Source: Bryobacterales bacterium (GTDB taxonomy: Bacteria > Acidobacteriota > Terriglobia > Bryobacterales > Bryobacteraceae). From it: a DNA stretch of 64,000 bases. The number at the start of each line of letters is the position of its first letter. The stretch's first letter is position 1. The DNA is taken from the NCBI GenBank assembly GCA_003170915.1, contig PMYB01000127.1, positions 5,721 to 69,720 of the forward strand, in the 5' to 3' direction. Shown in pieces: positions 19,132 through 26,710 of this stretch. The position numbers were made by a program, and so were the translations under genes. The notes beneath the pieces were generated by a model. It saw only the letters and a list, made by a program, of their open reading frames with translations, had not been told where the DNA came from and searched no databases.

Positions 19132-20043
19132 TCATTCCTTACCCGGGGAAGTCTCGGCGGGCAGTTCGGTGTGCGCGCTCCAATCCTCCCAGGAGCCGTC
19201 GTAGAGCCGGGCGTCATACCCCAAGTAGCGCGCCACAAAATAGACCACGGTGGCCTGCTGGCCGACGTGGCAGTAGGCGACCACGCGATCGCCGGGCTGG
19301 ATGCCGGCGTCGCGGAACATGGCGGCCAGCAAATCGGGCGGCCTGAATTTGCCGCTTTCGTCGAGCAAGGTGCTGTAGGTCAGGCCGCGTGCTCCTGGAA
19401 TGTGGCCGGCGCGCTTGCCGTCGGCGTGACTGGCGCCGGTGTAGTACTCCAGATCGCGGGCGTCCACAATGGCCACGCCGGGGCGATGCAGGTTGGCCCG
19501 CACGTAATCGATACCGGTGATGACGTCGTTCTGGGGGCACGGCTCCAGCTTGCCCCTGATCACCAGGCGGGCCTCCCTCGAAACCGGTCTGCCTTCGTCT
19601 TGCCAAACCGGGAATCCGCCATCCAGAATCGATGTCTGCGACCCCAGGCCCAGAGCATCCAACGTCAGGAAGACTCGCGTGGTGGGTGCCACCATATCCT
19701 TGCTGGTGTAGAGAATGATGTGGGAATCGTTGGTCACGCCGAGTTTTCCAAAGACTTCAACCAAATCCGCCACGGGGGGAAGCTCGAAGGTGAGGTTCGC
19801 GGCGCTCTTCGCGAGGCGCGTATCCGCGTATTCCAGGTAGAGCGCGCCGGGGATGTGACCCTGGTCGTACTCGGCCTTTTGACCGATTGAAAGAATAACC
19901 AGGTTGGGATCTTGCAGGTGGCCGGCCAGCCAGGCGGTAGAGACCAGCATGCTGTTGCGGGTTCCGTGATCTCCACACGCGGGGGCGGCGCCGGCCGTGC
20001 CGGCCAGCAGGAAGCAAGCCACGTAGAGTGCGGTGGGGTTCAC
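19132..20043 (-). CDS. Exported thiosulfate sulfurtransferase (two rhodanese domains)
   Basis: A 303-residue protein with GTG start and a signal peptide (LYVACFLLAGTAGAAPA). Domain 1 (about 30-150) has GHIPGALYLEY but no active-site Cys; domain 2 (about 175-295) has GHIPGARGLTY and the active loop YCHVGQQATV, where Cys would carry the persulfide. Known: such tandem rhodaneses transfer sulfur from thiosulfate to cyanide or thiols. The gene is divergent from the NtrC-like regulator with only 21 bases between starts. Confidence 0.85.
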   Translation of the reverse strand: MNPTALYVACFLLAGTAGAAPACGDHGTRNSMLVSTAWLAGHLQDPNLVILSIGQKAEYDQGHIPGALYLEYADTRLAKSAANLTFELPPVADLVEVFGKLGVTNDSHIILYTSKDMVAPTTRVFLTLDALGLGSQTSILDGGFPVWQDEGRPVSREARLVIRGKLEPCPQNDVITGIDYVRANLHRPGVAIVDARDLEYYTGASHADGKRAGHIPGARGLTYSTLLDESGKFRPPDLLAAMFRDAGIQPGDRVVAYCHVGQQATVVYFVARYLGYDARLYDGSWEDWSAHTELPAETSPGKE

Positions 20044-20064
20044 TCAAATAGGATACCCTCAAAC
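20044..20064. promoter_or_regulatory. 21-bp divergent start region with overlapping -10-like boxes
   Basis: Between the rhodanese GTG (20043, minus) and the regulator TTG (20065, plus) lie only 21 bases. GATACC stands seven bases before the TTG; on the other strand TATCCT stands six bases before the GTG. Both would give leaderless messages if used, and promoters on the two strands would collide. Confidence 0.35.
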
Positions 20065-21450
20065 TTGGCTCACCTGTTGATTGTCGACGACGACGCCAGC
20101 ACCCTGGCGTCCCTAGCGCGGGCCTTCCGACTGGCGGGCCATGAGGCCACCGTGTGCGATAACGCCGCGCGCGCACTCGAACTGCTGAAATCGCAGCCGT
20201 TCGACATGCTGCTGTCGGACGTGGTGATGCCCGGCAAGGATGGCCTGGCGCTGCTCGAAGACCTGCGCAACCTGGGGATCTCGCTGCCGGTGGTGATGGT
20301 TTCCGGACAGGCCAGCATCGAGATGGCGGTGCGCGCCACGCGGCTCGGCGCCGTCGATTTCCTCGAGAAGCCGCTTTCCACGGACAAACTTCTCCTCACC
20401 GTGGACAACGTCCTCAAGTTGAAGCGGCTCGAGGACGAGAACCGCGAGCTGCGGCAGCGCGTGGGCAAGCACGCCATCGTCTACTCGGGCGAGGCCATGC
20501 GGCGCGTGATGGCTCAGGTGGACCGCGTGGCGGCCAGCGAAGTGCGGGTCTGCATCATGGGCGAGACGGGCACGGGGAAAGAACTGATTGCGCGGGCGCT
20601 GCACCAGCGCAGCCCGCGGCGCGACGGGCCGTTCGTCACGCTGAACTGCGCCGCGGTCCCGGGCGAGCTGATCGAATCGGAGCTGTTCGGGCACGAAAAG
20701 GGATCGTTCACGGGCGCGGCCTCGCGGCACATCGGCAAGTTCGAGCAGGCCCATCGCGGCACCCTCTTCCTGGACGAAATCGGCGACATGCCGATGGCGA
20801 TGCAGGCCAAACTGCTGCGCGTCCTCGAGGAGCGCCAGGTGGAGCGGGTGGGCGGCGACCGTCCAGTCCCGGTCGACGTGCGGGTGATCGTAGCCACGCA
20901 CCGCGACCTGGACAAATTGGTGACAGCCGGCGGCTTCCGGCCGGACCTGTACCACCGCATCTATGTGTTCCCGCTCCTGCTGCCTCCGTTGCGAGAACGC
21001 GTGGAAGACATCCCGCCGCTGGTGGCGCATTTCGCGGCGGAGGTTGCCGAGCAGAACGGCTGGAAGCCCAAGACCTTCGAGCCGGAGGCTATCCAGGAGC
21101 TGCAGCGCCATCGATGGCCCGGGAACGTGCGGGAACTGCGCAACGTGGTGGAGCGATTGTTGCTGCTGGCGGATGGGCCGGTGGATCGGGCGGCCGTGCG
21201 CCTGGCGCTGCCGCAGGCGGAGAGCGCCGGGCCGGGCGGCGGGCCGGGCATGCCCGGCCCCTACAGGGGGTCGCTGGCCGAGCGCGCGGATTCGTTCGAG
21301 CGCGAACAGATTCTCGTGGAACTCAAGCGCCACAACCAGCGGATGAGCGATACCGCCAAGGCGCTGGGGCTCGAACGCAGCCATCTCTATAAGAAGTGCC
21401 AGGCGCTGGGGATCGATCTGCGCGCGCTGCGTAAAGGCGCCGATGCGTGA
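20065..21450 (+). CDS. Sigma-54-dependent NtrC-family response regulator
   Basis: A 461-residue activator. There is no in-frame ATG at the receiver start; TTG 20065 gives AHLLIVDDDASTL. Receiver phosphoacceptor is in LLSDVVMPGKD near residue 52. The AAA+ domain has Walker A GETGTGKE (about 166), GSFTGA loop that touches sigma-54, Walker B LDEIGDMP and the R-finger region RPDLYHRI. A Fis-type helix-turn-helix (MSDTAKALGLERSHLYKKC) closes the protein. It probably works with the NtrY-like kinase two genes upstream on the chromosome. Confidence 0.92.
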   Translation: MAHLLIVDDDASTLASLARAFRLAGHEATVCDNAARALELLKSQPFDMLLSDVVMPGKDGLALLEDLRNLGISLPVVMVSGQASIEMAVRATRLGAVDFLEKPLSTDKLLLTVDNVLKLKRLEDENRELRQRVGKHAIVYSGEAMRRVMAQVDRVAASEVRVCIMGETGTGKELIARALHQRSPRRDGPFVTLNCAAVPGELIESELFGHEKGSFTGAASRHIGKFEQAHRGTLFLDEIGDMPMAMQAKLLRVLEERQVERVGGDRPVPVDVRVIVATHRDLDKLVTAGGFRPDLYHRIYVFPLLLPPLRERVEDIPPLVAHFAAEVAEQNGWKPKTFEPEAIQELQRHRWPGNVRELRNVVERLLLLADGPVDRAAVRLALPQAESAGPGGGPGMPGPYRGSLAERADSFEREQILVELKRHNQRMSDTAKALGLERSHLYKKCQALGIDLRALRKGADA

Positions 21451-21531
21451 GGGTTGTGTTACACTGGCAAAAAGTAGAAGGGGGCGCGACTGACGGAGGT
21501 TGTTACGCTTCGCTCGATCTGTCTGGTAACG

Positions 21532-22497
21532 TTGTTTGGCCTGCTTTCTTGTCCTTTGCGCGCCATCGTGGTAGCCAGCGGCAACCCGAATTCCTCGTCA
21601 GTGGTGGTGGGGTACAACCAGGTCATCGACGGGGTCAACCTCAACGGCGTCGTGGAGCTTGTCACCAGCGACGGAATTGGCTGCTCGGGAAGTTTGTTGT
21701 CGGACGGCTACTCCATCCTCACCGCGGGACACTGCGTTACATCTTCTTACGGCTCCTCCGTTCCGGGCAGTATCAGTGTATATTTCCCGGGGCAGAACGG
21801 TTTTGTCGCAGATACGGCAACCACCTACTACGTCGATCCGGGCTGGACGGGAGACGCCACGCAGGACGGCGACCTGGCAGTCCTTCGCCTCAATCAAGCC
21901 GCTCCGTCGTCTGCCATCAGGTACTCGCTTTTTACCGGGATTCCAACCACCTCTCCAATCCTGATGGCCGGTTACGGCTGGAGCGGAACGGGGACGACCG
22001 GTGGGTGCCCCACATCTAATTACGAACCGACCTGCACTCAAGCCTATCCATTTGGCACCTTGCGCCAGGGCGAGAATCGCTACGACTATCTCGGTTCCGC
22101 GTTTGGGTGGTCAGCCAATCTGTTGATGGGCGACTTCGACAACGGCACCGACACCAACAATGCTTTAGGCTCCACGGATTCGGACATCCACAACGAAGTC
22201 GATATCTCCCACGGAGATTCGGGCGGACCTTCGTTTTACGACGGTGAAATCATCGGTGTTCACGATTTGATCGCGTGCTTTTCGGCGACCAGTTCGTCGC
22301 CTTGCACCGATCCGCCCTCCGTGTCACCGTACAACAACTCTTATTTCGGGCAGATCTTCGCCGATACCAGCGTCTCCGGCTACGCGTCGTGGATCGAATC
22401 GGAGGAGGTTCCCGAACCGGCTTCGTGCTCACTGGTCCTGCTGGGGCTGGCAGTCGCGGGATTCTTCACCCGCCGCACGGGGCGCCGCCTGTCGTAA
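21532..22497 (+). CDS. Trypsin-like serine protease with PEP-CTERM anchor
   Basis: A 321-residue exported protease. The catalytic triad is visible: His in LTAGHCV, Asp in DGDLAVLRL and Ser in HGDSGGPSF. The C-terminus VPEPASCSLVLLGLAVAGFFTRR is a PEP-CTERM signal (VPEP, hydrophobic helix, basic cluster) recognised by exosortase. The N-terminus is uncertain: TTG 21532 yields a short leader, and the open frame continues upstream to about 21490 with signal-like residues but no ATG or GTG, so the real start may be an unusual codon. Confidence 0.85.
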   Translation: MFGLLSCPLRAIVVASGNPNSSSVVVGYNQVIDGVNLNGVVELVTSDGIGCSGSLLSDGYSILTAGHCVTSSYGSSVPGSISVYFPGQNGFVADTATTYYVDPGWTGDATQDGDLAVLRLNQAAPSSAIRYSLFTGIPTTSPILMAGYGWSGTGTTGGCPTSNYEPTCTQAYPFGTLRQGENRYDYLGSAFGWSANLLMGDFDNGTDTNNALGSTDSDIHNEVDISHGDSGGPSFYDGEIIGVHDLIACFSATSSSPCTDPPSVSPYNNSYFGQIFADTSVSGYASWIESEEVPEPASCSLVLLGLAVAGFFTRRTGRRLS

Positions 22498-22551
22498 CCC
22501 TCCGCTCTCACACCTTGGCAGGTCGCGGCCTGTGCTAATTTCGGAGTAGCC

Positions 22552-24276
22552 ATGGTCAAGTTCCTCATCGGCCTGATTACCGGCGTCCTGCTGGTGTTCT
22601 TGGCGTTCATCCTTCTGCTTTTCGTCCTGTTCCAGTTTCGGGAGAAGCCGCCGCAGATCGCGGAGAACTCCGTCCTGGTGCTGCGGCTGGAGGGCGACAT
22701 ACCCGAAAAGCCTCCCCTCGAGCTGCCTGCCTTCCTGGGCGCCGGCGGTCCCGGGCTGACCGTCGCCAACGTCTGGATGACCTTACAGAAAGCCGCCGCC
22801 GATTCTCATATCAAGGCCATCGTGCTGGAGCCTGAAGGGCTCTCCACTGGCTGGGCCAAGCTCGAGGAGATCCGCGCCGGCCTGGAGCGGTTCCGCAAAT
22901 CCGGCAAGCCGGTCTACGCGTTCCTGCGGGCGCCGTCGACGCGCGACTACTACGTGGCCCTGGCTGCCGACCGCATCTATCTCGGCCCTCAAGAGCCCCT
23001 GATGCTGAAGGGGCTGCGGGCGGAGATGATGTACTTCAAGAAGACGCTGGAGAAGCTCGGCGTCAGCGTCGATGTGGAGCACGCCGGCAAGTACAAAGAC
23101 TACGGCGACATGTTCACCCGCGGCGACATGAGTCCGGAAACCCGCGAGGTGATGACCAGCGTGGTCGATGATCTGTACGGAAACCTGGTTGCGCGAATCG
23201 CGGAGGGACGGAAGAAATCGCCCGAGGAGGTGCGGGCCATCATCGACCAGGGGCCGTTCACCGCGGCCCAGGCGCGCAAAGCCGGGCTGGTGGACGAGCT
23301 TCGGTTCGAAGACCAGGTATGGGGCGAGCTGAAGGACCGGCTGCATTCGGGCGAACTGAAGAAAGTCGCGGCCGGCGAGTACATGATGGTGCCCATGGAG
23401 GCGGTGGGCCTTCAGGGCAAGAGCCGTATCGCCCTGGTGATCGGCGAAGGCGAGATCACCCGCGGCGAGGCCGGCGACGACGGCTCCACCGGGAACAATC
23501 TCACGTCTTACGGATTCGACAAGCTGCTGCGGCAAGTGGCCGGCGACTCCACCATCAAAGGCGTGGTGGTGCGGATCGATTCGCCCGGCGGCGAGCAGGT
23601 GGCTTCCGACGAGATCTGGCGGCAGATGAACCTGCTGAGCAAGAAGAAGCCGCTGGTATTTTCGATGTCGGACCTGGCGGCTTCCGGCGGGTACTACATC
23701 GCCATGACGGGCGACCCCATCGTGGCCTATCCGGAGACGCTCACCGGGTCGATCGGGGTGGTGTTCGGCAAGCCCAATCTGCATGGACTTTACGACAAGC
23801 TGGGCATCACCAAGGATTCGGTTGAACGCGGCAAGCACGCCGGCATCGATTCCGATTATGCCTCACTGACGCCGGATGAGCGGCAGTTGCTGCGGGACGG
23901 AGTCGACGAGAGCTATAAGGATTTCGTCGCCAAGGTGGCGGACGCGCGGCGCCGCGGCTTCAACGACATCGAGCCGCTGGCGCAGGGGCGCGTATGGCTG
24001 GGCTCGCAGGCCAAGGCGCGGGGGCTGGTGGACGAACTGGGCGGCCTCGACATCGCCATCGAGCTGGTCAAGAAAAAGGCCCATATTCCAGCCGGCGAGA
24101 AGGTGAGCCTGGTGATATATCCGCCGCGGCGCAGCCTGCTCGATATCGTCATGCGCCGGCCGCAGGAGGACATGCTCGAGTCGAAGCTGGCGCAGGCCTT
24201 CGGCCGCATGCCATTCCACGCATGGATGAAGGGCGGATTCCTGCGCATGATGCCGTATTGGGTGGAAGTGCGGTAG
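22552..24276 (+). CDS. sppA: Signal peptide peptidase SppA, long (67K) type
   Basis: A 574-residue membrane protease that clears cleaved signal peptides. One N-terminal helix (LIGLITGVLLVFLAFILL) anchors it. The two ClpP-like domains are both present: the catalytic Lys is in HAGKYKDYGDMFTR (about residue 179) and the catalytic Ser in SDLAASGGYYIA (about 377), the Ser/Lys dyad of the long enzymes. GGAG precedes the ATG by ten bases. Confidence 0.92.
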   Translation: MVKFLIGLITGVLLVFLAFILLLFVLFQFREKPPQIAENSVLVLRLEGDIPEKPPLELPAFLGAGGPGLTVANVWMTLQKAAADSHIKAIVLEPEGLSTGWAKLEEIRAGLERFRKSGKPVYAFLRAPSTRDYYVALAADRIYLGPQEPLMLKGLRAEMMYFKKTLEKLGVSVDVEHAGKYKDYGDMFTRGDMSPETREVMTSVVDDLYGNLVARIAEGRKKSPEEVRAIIDQGPFTAAQARKAGLVDELRFEDQVWGELKDRLHSGELKKVAAGEYMMVPMEAVGLQGKSRIALVIGEGEITRGEAGDDGSTGNNLTSYGFDKLLRQVAGDSTIKGVVVRIDSPGGEQVASDEIWRQMNLLSKKKPLVFSMSDLAASGGYYIAMTGDPIVAYPETLTGSIGVVFGKPNLHGLYDKLGITKDSVERGKHAGIDSDYASLTPDERQLLRDGVDESYKDFVAKVADARRRGFNDIEPLAQGRVWLGSQAKARGLVDELGGLDIAIELVKKKAHIPAGEKVSLVIYPPRRSLLDIVMRRPQEDMLESKLAQAFGRMPFHAWMKGGFLRMMPYWVEVR

Positions 24277-24307
24277 CCGGCTGTAGACTGGAAAGAGGAG
24301 CGACGCA

Positions 24308-25237
24308 GTGCACTCGCACGCCCACAGCCATCGCGGAGCCACGGGGAGCATTTTGGGGTGGTCTCTCGCCGCTACGTTTGGGTTCGTGGCCGTCGAGATA
24401 TTCGCGGGAATTGAGGCCCACTCGCTGGCCCTCGTTTCCGATGCCGGCCACAACTTCACCGACGCACTGGCGCTGCTGCTCGCCTGGTTCGGTTTCTACC
24501 TGGAAGCCAAGCCCGCGGACGAAATCAAGACCTACGGGTATCACCGCGCCGGGGTTCTGTCGGCGTTCGTGAATGCGCTGACACTGCTGGCTCTCTCGGC
24601 CTGGATCTTCTACGAAAGCGCCTTTCGCTTGCGCCACCCGCGGGCGGTTCACGAAGGCATCATGATGGCGGTGGCGGCGCTGGGACTGGTTTTGAACGGT
24701 GGCATCATGTGGGCCTTGCGGTCCGCCAGACGCCATGACCTGAACGTCCGCGGCGCCTTCGTTCACATGCTCGGCGACGCGCTCGGTTCGGTGGCCATCG
24801 TCGCCGGCGCCATCGTCATCCGCTACACCGGGTGGGAGCAGGTGGACCCCGCACTCTCCATCCTGATCGGCATCCTGATCGTGTGGACCGCCTGGGACAT
24901 CATCCGCGAGGCCCTGAATATTCTGCTCGAGGGTTTGCCGCGGGGCATCCACTTTCACGACGTGACTTCCGCCATGCGAGCCATCGAAGGTGTGCTCGAT
25001 GTTCACGATCTGCACATCTGGAGCCTCGGTTCGAGTACTCACGCGCTGAGTTGCCACGTGCTGATCGCGGACGTTCCACCCTCGGCGAGCGACGCCATCC
25101 TGCAGAGGCTGAATACCATGCTCGCCGAGCGTTTCCATATTTCGCACACCACCGTGCAGTTTGAGCACGCCAGTTGCGCCATCTCAGAGAGCGGCTGCGC
25201 CATTCCCGCGCAGATGGAAAGCCACGAGGGGCACTGA
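24308..25237 (+). CDS. Cation diffusion facilitator (CzcD/ZitB-like)
   Basis: A 309-residue transporter starting with GTG preceded by AGAGGAG. The His-rich start (MHSHAHSHRG) is typical of zinc exporters. Six membrane helices are visible; helix 2 holds LVSDAGHNFTDALAL and helix 5 FVHMLGDALGSVAIV, the paired His/Asp metal sites (HxxxD). The C-terminal cytoplasmic domain has LEGLPRGIHFHDV and VHDLHIWSLGSSTHALSCHV, the metal-sensing ferredoxin-like fold. It exports Zn2+, Co2+ or Cd2+ in exchange for protons. Confidence 0.9.
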   Translation: MHSHAHSHRGATGSILGWSLAATFGFVAVEIFAGIEAHSLALVSDAGHNFTDALALLLAWFGFYLEAKPADEIKTYGYHRAGVLSAFVNALTLLALSAWIFYESAFRLRHPRAVHEGIMMAVAALGLVLNGGIMWALRSARRHDLNVRGAFVHMLGDALGSVAIVAGAIVIRYTGWEQVDPALSILIGILIVWTAWDIIREALNILLEGLPRGIHFHDVTSAMRAIEGVLDVHDLHIWSLGSSTHALSCHVLIADVPPSASDAILQRLNTMLAERFHISHTTVQFEHASCAISESGCAIPAQMESHEGH

Positions 25238-25243
25238 AGCGTT

Positions 25244-25298
25244 CAGCGGTCGGCAATCGGCTACCAGCCCCGCCGGTGTGGCTGATAGCTGACCGCTG
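25244..25298. repeat. REP-like imperfect palindrome
   Basis: CAGCGGTC and CAGCGGTCAGC-type arms face each other around a GC loop, with an asymmetric internal bulge (left CAGCGGTCGGC...CAGCC, right GGCTGATAGCTGACCGCTG). It lies 7-60 bases after the transporter gene. The TGATAGCTGACCGCTGACAG wording is of the kind seen in repeated intergenic palindromes; function could be termination or a REP element. Confidence 0.5.
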
Positions 25299-25397
25299 AC
25301 AGCTTTAGTTAACCAATGGAGTACTGGTCTGCCGGTCCAGCCTGTTGTATAGTCCTAAGCGCATGCCGGTTTTTGGCCGGGGCGACGAGCTTCCAAC

Positions 25398-26690
25398 ATG
25401 ATCAAGACGGCGAGAAACGCACCGGTGCCGATCACCGGAGAGGATTCCTGGCCGGTGATTCCCGATCGCGTAGACGACCTGAGAATTCCACGCAGCCTGG
25501 TTACCGATCTGATTCTGCGGTACTTGTGGCTGCATGGCGCGGGCACGCTGGCGACCCTCAACACGGCCTTGAAGCTTTCCTTTCCCGTGCTCGAAATTCT
25601 GTTCCACCATTTCCGGCAGCAACAACTGTTGGAAGTGAAGGGGATGCTGGGAAACGACTACTCGTTCACCCTGACAGGCGCGGGGCGGGCGCTGGCGATG
25701 TCGCGGAATGAAGTGTGCCAGTACGCGGGTCCGGCGCCGGTTTCGATTCAGCAATACCACCAGGTGGTGAAGGCTCAGGCAGCCCACGTGAAGCTGAGCC
25801 GCGAAAGCCTGCGGCGCGCATTCCACGACCTGGTGCTGCCGAATGGGCTCCTGGACGCGCTGGGGCCTTCGCTGATCGGGCATCAATCGCTGTTTCTGTA
25901 CGGCGGCACGGGCAACGGAAAGACCAGCATCGCGGAGCGAATTCTGCGGATCTATGACGACACCGTGGTGGTGCCGTACGCCGTGGAGGTGGACGGCCAT
26001 ATCATCACGCTGTTCGACCCCGTGGTTCACCGGCTGGCGCCGGGCGGCGACGAGATGCTGGATCCGCGCTGGGTGGTTTGTGAGCGGCCCTGCATCACGG
26101 TGGGCGGCGAGCTTTCGGCGTCCATGCTGGAACTGCAACTGGACGACTCCACTCGGGTTTTCATTTCGCCCTGCCAGATGAAGGCCAACAACGGCATCCT
26201 GATCATCGACGACTTCGGGCGGCAGATGCTGTCGCCGCGCGAACTGCTGAACCGGTGGATTGTTCCGCTAGACCGGCGGATCGACTACCTGACGCTGGCC
26301 TCCGGCATGAAGTTCCAGGTGCCATTCGAACTGTTGGTGGTATTCTCGACCAACCTGAATCCGCACGACTTGGCCGATGAGGCGTTCCTGCGCCGCATCC
26401 AGACTAAAGTGCTGGTGGAAGACGTGAGCGCCGAGGTGTTCGACCAGATCTTCCAGCGGGTGGTCGAGGCCCAGCAGGCGCCCTGTGAGCCGGACTGCGC
26501 GCAGTACCTTCGCGAGCGCTGCCTGGCGGCGGGCTCGAAGCACCTGCGGGCCTGCTATCCGCTGGATATTTACCGGCTGGTAAAGGCTATCAGCGAGTAT
26601 GAAGGCAAGCCGGTGTGGTTGACGTGCGCCAACATCGACCGCGCCGTGGGGCTGTATTTCGCCAAGAGGGCGGCCGTTGCCAGCGACTAA
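25398..26690 (+). CDS. AAA-family ATPase with N-terminal winged-helix-like region
   Basis: A 430-residue protein. Residues 20-110 look like a winged helix (RSLVTDLILRYLWLHGAGTLATL, then FSLTG-type strand), and 125-420 form an ATPase with Walker A YGGTGNGKTS near 170, Walker B ILIIDDFGRQ near 268, FSTNLNPHDLADEAFLRRI as sensor region and a C-terminal helical lid. Similar ATPases occur near pilus or secretion loci, but no such gene is adjacent, so function stays open. Confidence 0.65.
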   Translation: MIKTARNAPVPITGEDSWPVIPDRVDDLRIPRSLVTDLILRYLWLHGAGTLATLNTALKLSFPVLEILFHHFRQQQLLEVKGMLGNDYSFTLTGAGRALAMSRNEVCQYAGPAPVSIQQYHQVVKAQAAHVKLSRESLRRAFHDLVLPNGLLDALGPSLIGHQSLFLYGGTGNGKTSIAERILRIYDDTVVVPYAVEVDGHIITLFDPVVHRLAPGGDEMLDPRWVVCERPCITVGGELSASMLELQLDDSTRVFISPCQMKANNGILIIDDFGRQMLSPRELLNRWIVPLDRRIDYLTLASGMKFQVPFELLVVFSTNLNPHDLADEAFLRRIQTKVLVEDVSAEVFDQIFQRVVEAQQAPCEPDCAQYLRERCLAAGSKHLRACYPLDIYRLVKAISEYEGKPVWLTCANIDRAVGLYFAKRAAVASD

Positions 26691-26710
26691 CCAAAGTCAA
26701 TCCGCGGTCC

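Noticed and set aside
20113..21384. 423-residue minus-strand frame over the NtrC-like regulator
   Set aside because: Shadow; the AAA+ and Fis motifs are on the plus strand.
21447..22019. 190-residue frame overlapping the protease start
   Set aside because: Out of frame with the protease; no export signal or triad.
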